A stretch of 64,000 nt of DNA from Zeugodacus cucurbitae. Its lineage: Eukaryota; Arthropoda; Insecta; Diptera; Tephritidae. Each line of letters starts with the position of its first letter. Position 1 is the first letter of the stretch. The DNA lies in NCBI RefSeq assembly GCF_028554725.1, contig NC_071669.1, positions 29,688,001 to 29,752,000 on the forward strand. The letters run 5' to 3'. The position numbers were made by a program, and so were the translations under genes. Shown piece by piece: positions 33,067 through 44,148 of the stretch. The notes beneath the pieces were generated by a model. It was given only the letters and a program-made list of their open reading frames with translations. It ran no database searches and was not told where the DNA came from.

Positions 33067-33955
33067 ACGGGTGATTTTTTTGAGGTTAGGATTTTCATGC
33101 ATTAGTATTTGACAGATCACGTGGGATTTCAGACATGGTGTCAAAGAGAAAGATGCTCAGTATGCTTTGACATTTCATCATGAATAGACTTACTAACGAG
33201 CAACGCTTGCAAATCATTGAATTTTATTACCAAAATCAGTGGCAGAAAATCCGCTTTTTTATCGACAAATTTTGTTCAGCGATGAGGCTCATTTCTGGTT
33301 GAATGGCTACGTAAATAAGCAAAATTGCCGCATTTGGGGTGAAGAGCAACCAGAAGCCGTTCAAGAACTGCCCATGCATCCCGAAAAATGCACTGTTTGG
33401 TGTGGTTTGTACGCTGGTGGAATCATTGGACCGTATTTTTTCAAAGATGCTGTTGGACGCAACGTTACGGTGAATGGCGATCGCTATCGTTCGATGCTAA
33501 CAAACTTTTTGTTGCCAAAAATGGAAGAACTGAACTTGGTTGACATGTGGTTTCAACAAGATGGCGCTACATGCCACACAGCTCGCGATTCTATGGCCAT
33601 TTTGAGGGAAAACTTCGGAGAACAATTCATCTCAAGAAATGGACCCGTAAGTTGGCCACCAAGATCATGCGATTTAACGCCTTTAGACTATTTTTTCTGG
33701 GGCTACGTCAAGTCTAAAGTCTACAGAAATAAGCCAGCAACTATTCCAGCTTTGGAAGACAACATTTCCGAAGAAATTCGGGCTATTCCGGCCGAAATGC
33801 TCGAAAAAGTTGCCCAAAATTGGACTTTCCGAATGGACCACCTAAGACGCAGCCGCGGTCAACATTTAAATGAAATTATCTTCAAAAAGTAAATGTCATG
33901 AACCAATCTAACGTTTCAAATAAAGAGCTCTTCAAGCTCTTAAAAAATCACCCTT
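33067..33955 (+). mobile_element. rosa-like (DD41D) mariner, internally deleted, both ends present
   Basis: ACGGGTGATTTTTTTGAGG at 33067 and the inverse of AAAAAATCACCCTT ending 33955 are terminal inverted repeats, flanked by TA (33065-33066 and 33956-33957). At 889 bp it is shorter than the usual 1.3 kb because the middle of the transposase gene is missing. Confidence 0.9.
33181..33892 (+). pseudogene. rosa-like mariner transposase, N-terminal domain deleted
   Basis: The ATG at 33181 gives MNRLTNEQRLQIIEFYYQNQ. Then at about 33238 the frame changes to VAENPLFYRQILFSDEAHFW, so roughly 130 residues of DNA-binding domain and linker are lost. The remaining 217-codon frame is uninterrupted and holds all three catalytic Asp: FSDEAHFWLNG, WFQQDGATCHTA and CDLTPLDYFFWGY. 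I count 41 residues between the second and third, the DD41D signature of the rosa subfamily described from Ceratitis. The C-terminal PATIPALEDNISEEIRAI region is intact. It is dead as a transposase, but the ends could still be mobilised in trans. Confidence 0.9.
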
Positions 33956-35235
33956 TACAATGCAACCTGCGCGAAGTGTCCATTGCCTTGAGTTTGTTGG
34001 TATTCATAGTACCAAAATCTGCACGACAACCCGCGCCAAGTGTCCTTTTAGTAGTATATAACGACCGAAACCCCTGCCTAAGTGTCTTGCGTTTTCCTTC
34101 ATTCCTGCATTCTTATCGCAATTTCTTTCTATGTTTTTCAGATTATCTACTTGTAGGTTTCTTCAATAATACCTGCTTTGTGTTACATTTTGGCCACCTT
34201 TTATGTCGATTATACCAAAAAAATTGTTTTCGTCCAAAAATATTACTTTTTTCTAGAATTCCGGAGACTCGTCTGTATAATTATGAGGAAACTCAATACC
34301 CTTCCGTCGGTTTAATTGTGAAATATATGGATTTTTTCGGGCGACTATGCTTTTCATAAAATTTTGTAGCTGTTACGGCACAAATATTTTTCAACGTTTC
34401 ATTCACATTTTCAATAATAATTGTGGACTTAATTCAAGGGTCCTTGTTTTAATTGTTTACCACGCACTGAACGGAAGAATATGTACATTCTTGCAATAGT
34501 TTACCAAGTTTTTCGGAAAATTTCCCCAGTTTTCCAAAATTTAATAATTAATTTTCTACCAACCACTAATTTGTTTCCCTTAGTGGAAACTAAAACAACT
34601 ATTTAAACTATTATTGAAACATGTCACACGATTTATAAACAATTAATTACAGTAATTGGAATAAAAAATACATAAAAAGTAAAAAAAAACTTCACGTATC
34701 GGTAATCTCAAGTCAAGCAAACTGAACTCAGTTACGCTTAAATCCCGTTATCTCTAAAATTTAAAGAGGAACTTTGCGTTGTGTTTTTGTTTTTTGATCT
34801 TATAAATGTTAATTAGATGTAAAAAATTATAACTTATAACTTATTACTTATTTAATTGATGTTTTAAAAAAATGGTTGTACGCAGACTTTATTGGCTATG
34901 CGTATGTTCGAACATACCAACATAACAGAAAGTTAGTTCTGTATAACATAAACATCAAGTAATGTATTTATGACTCACCTAATTCGCACTAATAGCAAAG
35001 GTATATGTTACGCATAGATGAGTTGGAAATAAATGTATCATCGGCAGCTAACAACAACTACTAATTTCGTCACGATTCCGATTACTTTGGCGGCCACGGT
35101 CTGACAACGAATTCTAGTATAAATGCAGTATAAACTGATCTCTATATACATATACTATGTATCCCAGACTTATAGTTTATAAAATAATTGTATTTAAAAT
35201 ACCAAAAATTTGTGAATGTGATATTCAAGATATGT
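33956..35235. other. AT-rich non-coding stretch
   Basis: A phrase like GCGAAGTGTCC/GCCAAGTGTCC/CTAAGTGTC appears three times between 33968 and 34090. The rest shows no genes or ends. Confidence 0.4.
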
Positions 35236-36049
35236 GATATTAAGGAGGAAATATTTGTATGTATGTTTGTATTTAATACACTGAAAAACTACAGTACCGA
35301 TTTCAAAAAGTCTTTCACCATTGGAAAGATACATTCACCCCAAGTAACATAGGGTATATTTATTTCTAGAATTTCCACTTTCTGGAAATAGTTCCCAGGT
35401 GAGGATATCAAAAAGACTCCGAGATGGAGAATCTTAATCTGAATCGTCTTGCAAGTCATTCTCTTCGCATCGCAATCGCGTTTCCAGAGAGTCGATCAAC
35501 AAGCCCTCGCAGCTGCTTGCTGAATAAAATTTCAAAACCTCCCAAGTACGCGCTTGAGCGTCGAGTATGGAGCGTTAGCAGCGGCTATTTCATGTTCGAA
35601 TTTTACTTTTTTTTAAATAAACCCACACAAGAAACGGAAAAGAACATACATATATATATAAGTATGTAAAAACAGTTGTAACCATATACAGTAGAAGAGT
35701 AAAAAGGTAAGTGTAAAAAGTATAGAGCGTGTGCAGCGGGTTGAAAAACAAAATATTAGAAATATACAAGCTCGCACTAGGGAGTCGAACTCTAAGCGTT
35801 CCCAACGCTTTCATAATCAGAGAGAAAGACAACGGACATCAAAGGCTAGTGGTCGTTACCAGTTTTAACTCAATACAAATTAAATATAATTTCATGTTAG
35901 AATTTCCTCATTTTACTTTTTTTATATGAACCCATGCAAGAAACTGGAAAGTACATACATATGTATGGGAGAGTGTATGTAAGTGTTTAAAAACTTATAA
36001 CTTTTGAAATGTTTGTTTAAACCCGTGCGAAGTCGGAGCGGTCTGCTAG
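35236..36049 (+). mobile_element. Non-autonomous Helitron H2, second copy
   Basis: The 3' end GCGAAGTCGGAGCGGTCTGCTAG at 36027-36049 matches H2 at 14185 (quoted as GAAGTCGGAGCGG and TCTGCTAG). Interior phrases AGTAACATAGGGTATATTTA, CCAGGTGAGG and CCTCCCAAGTACGCGCTTGA match 13790-14010. The region 35640-35990 contains a partial internal duplication of the tail (two TTTTACTTTTTTT...CCCA(C/T)(A/G)CAAGAAAC stretches). The 5' end is eroded: AGGAGGAAATATTTGTATG is present, but the TCTATACTAAT start is not. Confidence 0.75.
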
Positions 36050-36289
36050 AGTTGAAATATATTCACACTTTACTTATATTTTCGTTTTTGTAAGAGAAAG
36101 TTACTTAATTTAAAAATCCCTTAGCACCCTCATAAAAGGTTTGTGTGCTTACAATTATGCCGGAATTACAAGTGCAGAATTCTGTATGTAAAAAAAAAAA
36201 AAATTTATTGAATAAATATCCATTTTAACCCTGAAATCGTGGGACAAAAACGTGATAATACAAAAACGAGCACAAGCAATCCAAATATG
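36050..36289. other. Short non-coding spacer
   Basis: AT-rich; an A-run (36190-36202) is the only notable feature. Confidence 0.4.
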
Positions 36290-36771
36290 TAGAGCGGGAC
36301 GCCTCCTAGTGGTGCATTCTGGGTAACGCTAAATGACCTGCGGCCTCCACGGCCTTTTTGAAGCTCCTCACGGACTACGACCCTGGACCGACAAGGACTA
36401 CGATTTTTGAAATTTTTTCTTTTGGATTTGGTTGTTACCTGGGCTGGTGGTCTTGGTATTCCGCCACCTGAGTATGTAGGGGTGACACTCTACAGAAATG
36501 GCTGGTGGGTTAATGCCAAGGCTGCCTCCATCCCGTTAAAACCCTGGCAGGCCTCGGAGTACGTTCCGCTCCCGTCATCATTAAGTTGATGAAGTAGGTG
36601 TAGGTTGAGAAGACTCCCTCTTTACGCTGGTCGGCTCTGAACGCATTGCCCCATAAGGACGTGCGTCAACCCTCGCCTTGGCCTCTTAACTGAGATAACC
36701 TTGGGACCATTTTAAAGGCGACTACCTTCCGGGATATGGATAGCGGCTCTGAGTGGGGACCCAATTAAAAT

Positions 36772-37800
36772 ATGAACAGCCCACAAAACAAAAAACAGGA
36801 GGTGGGAGATGGAAAGTCGGAATCGACTTTTAAAACGGACAGTGTCCCGGGAGGTTCACTGCCGGCGGCGACGGAACCGTTTACCGCGAAAGGTGGTGAA
36901 AAACCAAAACCTTCGCAGGTGAGGATACCCCCCGTAAAGGGCAACAAGTTAGGCGCTGTCGGCGGAAGCCTGCCGAAAACAGCGGTTAGTATGGTGCGAA
37001 GCGAAGTCGCCAGCACTAGTAAAGGAGCCTCTGCTAAGCTCACAGGAGTTCCGGGCCCGGAGCAAACGTTAGGAGACAAGTGTCGGCGTCCAAAAAGCTG
37101 AAGTCGGACCGCCACGTGGCAGCTAAGATCTTGGAACGCTACGGTGGCGAGCATGCTGAGCAGAAACCTGGGCAGCATGCTAGCACACTCGAGTGGGCTA
37201 GGAAGGTGCTTAGCGACGGTGGCGATGGTAAACCTGTGGGATTGGGTGAAACTCAATCGCAGGTTAAGCGACAAAGATCATTCGAGGGGGAATCCTCTCT
37301 TGGTAAGAAACCTCGGGTTGGAGAGGCCCCGAAGTTTAGCGAAATCGCCAAACTTGCGGGGTCTATTGAGCTTGGGGTATGCGATCGGAGCAGGGAAGAT
37401 GGAGCCATCTCCCACGATGAATGGAAGCGGGTCGCGGCGGCCATTTCCGGGGTTTTCATGAGGGTGATCAGAGGACACCCTGGTCCCCCTCCAAGCTGCG
37501 AGAGCGCAGGATGGCACTACGGCATCCACAAGCTTGTCAGGTATGCTGATGAAAGATCAGCATCCTTGTACAAGGAAGCGGTGTCCCTGATGGGAGAGGT
37601 CTGGAAGGGGGCTAAGCTCGAGGCGGTGGCTAAGGAAGAACTTCCACTACGCCCTCGTGCTCTGGTGTGGCTCCCCGCCGAACCCTCCACTTCAGGAGAG
37701 ATCGAAGAAATCTTGCGTTATTGCAATCCTTCTCTTCCCGTTCAAGATTGGAAGGTCATTCGGCTAGAGAAAACTCAGGAGCCATATCGGCACTGTTGGA
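36772..37800 (+). pseudogene. LOA-type ORF1 (nucleic-acid-binding protein), frameshifted
   Basis: From ATG 36772 the product is MNSPQNKKQEVGDGKSE..., a basic, low-complexity N-terminus. Around 37080-37100 it shifts frame (LGDKCRR against ASKKLKSDRHVAAKILERY). The second frame continues with FSEIAKLAGSIELGVCDRSR and AISGVFMRVIRGHPGPPPSC, then RYADERSASLYKEAVSLMGE and PRALVWLPAEPSTSGEIEE. This is the conserved C-terminal domain of ORF1 proteins in this clade. It runs directly into ORF2 (HCWRGVWRMKILQINLQ) through a deletion that removed the end of ORF1. Confidence 0.75.
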
Positions 37801-37814
37801 GAGGAGTTTGGAGG

Positions 37815-39647
37815 ATGAAGATCCTGCAAATTAATCTCCAACACGCAAAGGCGGCATCCGCCAACTTATTGCTTGTCCGTAATGAACTCAACGTTTTCCT
37901 TTTACCCAATTACAGGTGCGAAGACGTTGTGACCACCAGACTGGAGGGTGATGCCGGAGAACTCTGGCTAATCTCGGCCTATATGCCGCAAGACGACGAG
38001 GTGGAACCACCTCCCGTTATACTGAGAAAGGCTCTCTGGGAGGCCAGGCGTAGGAAAGTCAACGCCATCATTGGCTCGGACGCCAACGCATGACATACTG
38101 TCTGGGGAAGCTCGGACATAAACGTTAGAGGTGAGTCGCTCTTTGATTTTATAAGTAGTGTTGATTTATTCATATGCAATAGGGGGAACTCCCCTACGTT
38201 CGTGACTGCGGGTAGGGAGGAAGTCCTCGACCTTACCCTAGTATCTAGAGACGCCGTACCTTTGATCTCGGAATGGAAGGTTCTCAATGATCACTCCTTT
38301 TCGGACCATAGGTATATCAGTTTCAACGTGGACAGAGCTTGTCCAGTACGAAAACCTTTTAGGAACCTTAGTAATACAAATTGGGTTCTATATTGTAGGA
38401 AGCTTCGTTCAGCTCTTCCGGCAGCGCCCCCACGAGACTCAGTTCTCTCGGCCAATGCGATTGATGAGTGTGTCGAAGTTTTCAGCTCTGGGTGCAGGAT
38501 GGCCCTTGAAAGTTCCTGTCCTCTGAGATCTCAGAAAGGCAAAGGGAAACCTCTTTGGTGGACGCCGGAACTTTCGGAGCTCAGATCTTCAAGTCGAAGG
38601 TTCTTCAATAAAGCCCGTAGAAGTGGTCTAGGTGACGATTGGCTTTGTATAAGGTGGGACTTGCCATTTTTAAGTCTGAAATGAAGAAGGCCAAACGGTC
38701 TTCTTGGAGAGCCTACTGCGAAAGCGTGGAAGGCTGCCAGGAGTCCTCGAGATTTAGGCGTATTCTGTCCAAGAGCCCAATATCCGTGGGTTAATTGAGA
38801 AATGGTGCTGGAAAGTGGACCTCGAGCAGTGAGGAGTCGCTAAGGCTACTTTTTGAGTCGCTAAGGCTACTTTTCTGCAGAAAGCTTTCTATCAATACCA
38901 GCTTTAGGCTACCTGACCACTGTAGTGCTTCCAAGCAGAGGTCGCTGCGATCAAAGTAGCAGTGGACGCACTGCTTCGTATGGTGACCTCTTTTAGAGAG
39001 GTATGTATTCACTCCGACAGCAGGGCGGCAATACTGGCTTGGAATCGGTGACAGTACGCTCTGTGCTAGTTAAGGAGTGTCTTAGATCCTTATCAATAGC
39101 TTCCAGCTATTTTGCAATCCGACTAGTGTGGGTACCCGGTAACCGCGGGATCGCTGTATAGCGGACAAGCTTGCAAGAGAGGGTATCCTAGCTACATTGA
39201 CGTCTTAATGGGAGCGCATTGGTAGTCCATGGTCCACCTCCGCAAGAGCCCTGGACATGCAGACTACGCATGAGCTCGTCAACTACCAGTACTTGTGCAG
39301 TGGCGAGGTCCTTTTGGCCCTCTGTGGAGCGTGAGCGGTCCTTTCAACTGCTTTCTCTGGGCAAAGTCCATCTCAGCGCAATCATAGGAGTACTTACTGG
39401 ACATTGTCCAATGGGTACCCATGCGGTTAGACTTGGGATCGTGGAAGAAGCAAGTTGCCAAAGCTTTATGAAGGAAGGCGAGATGGAATCATCTAAGCAT
39501 TTCCTACTGCATTGTCCAGCTTTTGCCAGACTGAGGTTGAAACACCTCCGAAAGCCCTTTTTCGACGATCCTAGCGAATTGGCTAGAATCGATATTACCA
39601 GTCTTAAGAAATTTATAACGGATTCCAAGCGGTTTGCTGAATCTTAA
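37815..39647 (+). pseudogene. LOA-type ORF2 remnants: endonuclease, RNase H, zinc knuckle
   Basis: Endonuclease: KILQINLQHAKAASANLLL, a gap, then GELWLISAYMPQDDE, AIIGSDANA with TGA just after, HTVWGSSD, EVLDLTLVSRD and LNDHSFSDHRYISF (the S-D-H motif). After 38690 a shifted frame gives FKSEMKKAKRSSWRAYCESV and RRILSKSPISVG. At about 38863 it jumps to FRLPDHCSVFQAEVAAIKVA and VCIHSDSRAAILA, an RNase H domain. No part of the reverse transcriptase with YADD is present. The end (39400-39640) has CPMGTHAVRLGIVEEASCQS and SKHFLLHCPAFARLRLKHL, a C-x3-C-x-H-x-C knuckle with one Cys replaced by Phe. Confidence 0.8.
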
Positions 39648-39790
39648 AGGTCTTTGAACCACGGGGAGTTTTATTGGTATCACAATGGACAGCGCCAGGC
39701 TATCTAAGTGAGATCTTCTGTCTTTGCAGAGATCTGCCTACAAACCTATCCTAATCCAAAGACAAACCAAGAAAAATAAAAAATAGTTCA

Positions 39791-40163
39791 ACGAAGAGGG
39801 CAATAATCAAGTTTCTCATGATACTGTGCCCCAGGACATGCTACGGTTATATGCACCAAGATCTACTATCAAAGCTTCTGTTGACTGCACTAAATGTTTT
39901 TGGTTTGCTATGAAGTTAATTTCTAAATCTGTAAACTACAGAGATGAATTCAATTTAAAAATCAATACAAAGAATATGTAACAGTACTATTAATTTTGTA
40001 ACAAATTTAATTAAAGTCATATCCGCTTAAGTGCCTTCCAGTAAAATAGCCTTTCCCGCTGAAGTGCTAATATTTGTACGCATAGTTTTTATACTCTCGC
40101 AACATGTTGAACAGAGTATTATGCCTAAGACAGACATATGGTTTCTGTACTACGATGTAGTCA
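39791..40163. other. AT-rich spacer with a family A terminus scrap
   Basis: TTTTTATACTCTCGCAACATG at 40086 (20 of its bases match the family A end) is followed by GAACAGAGTATTATGCC. Nothing else was recognised. Confidence 0.45.
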
Positions 40164-41491
40164 GCGTCATATTTCATCGTACGGTACTCTAAAATCAAAA
40201 TTTCCGTTTTTAATTCCAAAATAAAAATGATAATTTAAAAAAAGCTTAAACTGAACAAATTTTTTGCGTCATATTTTATCGTACGTTACATATTTATGTA
40301 ATCAATATCTTTTCTATTATGTTATACGCGATACATTTGTTTAGAAACTTAAAATATAGTACTTTGTGGGTTTCTTGTGGGTCTTTCATTCTATTTAGCA
40401 TCGAAGAGATGAGTGTAGCTGTAAAAGTAGACGGTATTTTGTTCCACTCTTCTTTTAAGCCCTTTTTTGAAGTGACACCTACGAAATTGTATGTTTTTAA
40501 TGATTCTTTTTCATATAAACGCTTAAGTATTCAATGGGATTGAAGTCCGAGCCTTGTGGAAAGGTGTGAAGCTGTTTCGCGTATTATATAGCATCCATTC
40601 GCGAACCAAATATGCAGTATGCTTTGGATCGTTGTGTTGTTTTTAAACATAAGCATCAGTTAAGTCCATTTTTTCAACTGACTGCTTTAAATTTTGCTTC
40701 AAAATTTCTAAAAATTTTCTTCTAATAAAGATCAACTTTCCAACTCCAGAAACTGTCATACATCCCCTCACAATCAAGTTTATTAAACCATATTTAACAC
40801 TACTTCGCAAATTTTTAGTAAGAAGCGTTGTGTCCGGTTTTCACTAAATTTTTTATGATCCATCATCGCCGAAAAGATTAAATATGCTTTCGTCTGTGAA
40901 AAGTACTGTCTGTCAAATGTCAATACCCTTCCTCAAGCGCTGATATTCGAAAGTTATGCGTTTTTGACTGTTCGATTCAGATATAGGCGGTGTTCGTCTC
41001 GCTGTTGGTGAAGATAACCATTACGCCGTAATGTTTTCTGAATTTTATACTTGCTCAACCATATTTCTCAAGCTCTTTCCATTTCACTGCCTATTTCTGA
41101 ACAGCACACACAAATATTTTTTCGTACCTTATCCCTAATTATGTCTATCATTAAGTGTTCGCGCGCCTCTCGATCCATTTTTTTATTGTCTATTATTATT
41201 TTTATAAACGAATCTAGTATGTGCTGTATTGTAAACTTATATTTAGAGTAGTTTTATCAATTTCGCTCATTGATTTTGTTTTCTTTCGTTATTATATCAC
41301 AATTTCTCTAAGATATGAGGAACTTTCATATTTTTTCTCTATTATTGTCAAAATTGGAAATAACCACTGGTCCACTGCACAGCACGTGATAAACTGATTC
41401 CACTTATATGTTGAAGCTATTTTCTTTTAAAATGATAAAAAGAAACTCTTAAAAGTAACGATAAACAATGCCGTACGATGAATTATGACGC
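40164..41491 (-). mobile_element. Tc1-like element with repeated terminal motifs
   Basis: The 20-bp motif GCGTCATATTTCATCGTACG occurs at 40164-40183, again with one change at 40266-40285, and inverted with one change at 41472-41491. Two directly repeated motifs in one end recall the IR/DR layout of some Tc1 elements. A decayed transposase lies between. The exact outer ends and TA were not resolved. Confidence 0.6.
40400..41185 (-). pseudogene. Tc1/Tc3-like transposase relic
   Basis: Minus-strand fragments in order: MDREAREHLMIDIIRDK near 41180; SENRTQRFLLKICEVV near 40850-40800; KKWT*LMLMFKNNTTIQS near 40670 (the region of the second Asp); and QGSDFNPIEYLSVYMKKNH near 40555-40500, the SPDLNPIEYL block with changes. 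Stops and frameshifts are many. The 'NPIEYL' form is closer to Tc3-type than Tc1-type proteins. Confidence 0.65.
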
Positions 41492-41510
41492 AACATCTTT
41501 GAACATTAAG

Positions 41511-42189
41511 CCAATTTTTGAGTTTTTACATTTAGTTTGCAAATAATTTTTGCAACTGGAATATGAAATATATTTTGTTTTTTAGTTTATATTTCAAAGT
41601 TTAGTCGTAATGTACATCCGTCTGTTCATTCAGCCATTCGGTCAAACGATAATTTGAATTGAAATCTTGATATTAGCAATATCAGATTGTATTGTAGATA
41701 GGCAAAAACGAATAAATGCAAAAAATCAAAAAAAAGTTAAACAGAAAATACTTTTGCAATAGATATTCACAACAGGGAAGAATATTAGAATTTACACATT
41801 TTTAGGTAAATGGACGTGGTCACAGCTCAAGATCCATCTGTCCGGTCAAACAATTGGGCAAGCGATAATTTGATCTAGATACGGAAGGGCATATTTGGTT
41901 AATTGTTTGATAAATAGGCGAGAAAAAAACCAAAGAGAGAGCTAAAGCTGACGTAAATTTGGAAAGTAGTAGTCTTCTTAATATAGCAGAAAAAGGCTTC
42001 TCATATGCATATTATTGTGACATTCTAATCTACTTTTGACAATGAGAATAACGCATGTTTAAAACATTGTATGGCGAAATGTTGAAACACTCCAATCTCA
42101 TACAACTTCAAATTAATTTCTAGCACAAATATTATTATTGGGGATAAGAACTGCAACCAAATACAAAAGCCAGACAATTTATGACCTAT
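41511..42189. other. AT-rich non-coding stretch
   Basis: GTCCGTCTGTTC... and GGTCAAACGATAATTTGA phrases at 41620 and 41840 recur with changes (GGTCAAACAATTGGGCAAGC), perhaps a decayed repeat. Nothing coding was seen. Confidence 0.4.
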
Positions 42190-42480
42190 TGTTCACCACA
42201 AAAATCAATTAAATGGCATGCAAGTATAATATATATATGCCAAGGGAATAAATTCTGAATTTCACAACCGTTTACAATGTCAGTGATTTGTACAGAAGTG
42301 GCCACATTTATGCAACAGAAAATATGCCCAAAACATATAAAATTTAACATAAGTGTATAAGAGCAAAATACTACTAAATTAATAAATAATAAACAATCAA
42401 ACAGAATTTCCTGGTTTAATGCGATATATGAATGGAACACAATTGTCGTAGCATGTTTTGTCGCGCAGTTTCATGAGAAA
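42190..42480 (+). pseudogene. HARBI1-like transposase relic, second copy
   Basis: ATGCAACAGAAAATATGCCC (QQKICPKHIKF) and AACAGAATTTCCTGG (QTEFPGLMRYMNGTQ) align with 2340-2475 at the nucleotide level, including the non-coding AAGTGTATAAGAG...AAATACTACTAAA insert. The two relics therefore descend from one already-defective element, not from two active ones. Confidence 0.65.
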
Positions 42481-43379
42481 CCTGAATGTTGTACTCTTCA
42501 TAGAAGTCTTTCGTAAGAACACTGATCGAAATTTTTGGAATTTGGTCAAGTGTTCGAGACATTAAGCACTGTACATGTCCACTTATTTATAATTTAGGGC
42601 CTTTTTCTGGCTTTGATTCTTGTATTTCCATATTTTCCGATCAATTTTAGCCATTTTACACTATTTAGAGGGATAAGGAAAACATTGCTGTTAGATCTCA
42701 AACGTTTTTACCCCATTGGGGATTATGGGGCAATAGTTGGACCTCTTCAAACTAAACCCTTTGCATGGAATATTAAAAAGACAATAATGGGTAATTCAGA
42801 TATGAAAAAAAGCAAAAATGAATCACCAACTAATTGACAAATTCATTGTAAATGCTTTTACGAAGAATAGGTAACGGTGAAGTACGGTTAAGTTAACTGT
42901 ATAACACGTGCTTAACAAGTCAAATAATAGAAGTGTATAAAGTTTTTCTTGACACTAACAAAATTGAATGATTTTAGTTTTTTGTTGTTCTTGGTTGGTT
43001 TTTGCATTGCTTTCGCAGCTTTTTTTGCATCAAATGAAATACTGTAAGTAACCATCCCTGATTCAAAAAATATGTTGAACTGAAGTAAAAAGTAAAAAAA
43101 TTTGCTGCGGAAAGTGAAAAAGTGTATTTATTTTCAATGTGTAAACTGTTTCTTGACATACTGTATGTCATGATCATGAACAAGAATCAAAATCGTCATT
43201 TAATACTTATATAAGTTTTTTTATGAAATTTATAAAAAGCTCAAGAGCTTTTACTAAGTTTGAACAAATCCTACACTTTTTATTTTGTAAAAGTATAGGC
43301 GTCTTCAGAGATCTACCCTTTCTCGAATAATGTTAAAGACAGCAAACAATTGTACATTTTAAAATATTCATTATACATA
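42481..43379. other. AT-rich stretch with unassigned short frames
   Basis: Frames at 42613-42837 (plus) and 42974-43183 (minus) have no recognised motif. No termini or repeats were seen. Confidence 0.35.
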
Positions 43380-43645
43380 CAACCATATAAATATGAAAAT
43401 GAATTTCTCTGAAATAAATCGTTTTCAATTATATCAATTTCCATACTTGCGGATTGCTGACTATCTATGGAAGACTTTGCCAATGCTTGAAAAGTTTGCC
43501 AAGAACTATCTTGAACCAGACAAACATACTCTTTCAAGGTTATTTAGTGAAAATTATTCAAATTGTTTAATAGTAATATTAAATCTTTTAAAATTTGAAA
43601 GCGCCAAATACTGTGTCACCACCCCAGGGATGTATTTATTTTAAT
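43380..43645 (+). pseudogene. Possible hAT C-terminal dimerisation domain scrap
   Basis: An 83-codon frame reads ADYLWKTLPMLEKFAKNYLE then LSRLFSEN. The spacing resembles the hAT tail (W-K...P.L..+AK.YL......S-E-R-L-F-S), with SRLFSEN for SERLFS. The match is short and the tail of the domain is missing. Low confidence. Confidence 0.35.
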
Positions 43646-44148
43646 ACAACATTTAAAAATTAGTTGAATCGCGTAATACACTTGTACATAAAATATAACT
43701 AACTTATCAATAAATAACACTTAATACCACCATAAAATTTAATAAATATCCGAAATAATTTAAAATAATTCCAATAATAATGAAAAAATTTATTTGATTT
43801 AATAATTATTTAAGTACTGTTCATCGGACTTTAAAAGTTTTGTGAAGATTAAATGCTAGCACAACACCCTAATTACCACAATTGTAGCAAAAAAAAGCGT
43901 AGCACACAACCCAAGTACGCCTCGGTGGTGTGTTAAAAGATGAAAATTAATGTAAACAAAAAAAGGTTTTCTACTGTATATACTGAGGTCTGAAGGCTAC
44001 TGGACTCAGGCTATTATAGAAACATAATATGGGTGTTAAGCCACAAATAAAAAATTATTTGCAATTTTGCACTTTTAAATGCTTCTAATATTTTTTGCAT
44101 TGAATGTGCATTGTCAACAGAAAAACACACACATATTTATGTAATATT
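43646..44148. other. AT-rich non-coding stretch
   Basis: Nothing recognised. Confidence 0.4.

Larger units (their letters stand above)
36290..39790 (+). mobile_element. LOA/I-group non-LTR retrotransposon, reverse transcriptase deleted
   Basis: This GC-richer block runs from a 5' leader (about 480 bp) through ORF1, part of an endonuclease, a ribonuclease H domain and a 3' tail ending AAGAAAAATAAAAAATAG. The RNase H domain and ORF2 opening (KILQINLQHAKAASANLLL) favour the LOA clade within the I group. Compared with family organisation, about 500 codons of reverse transcriptase and part of the endonuclease are missing. No target duplication was identified. Confidence 0.8.
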
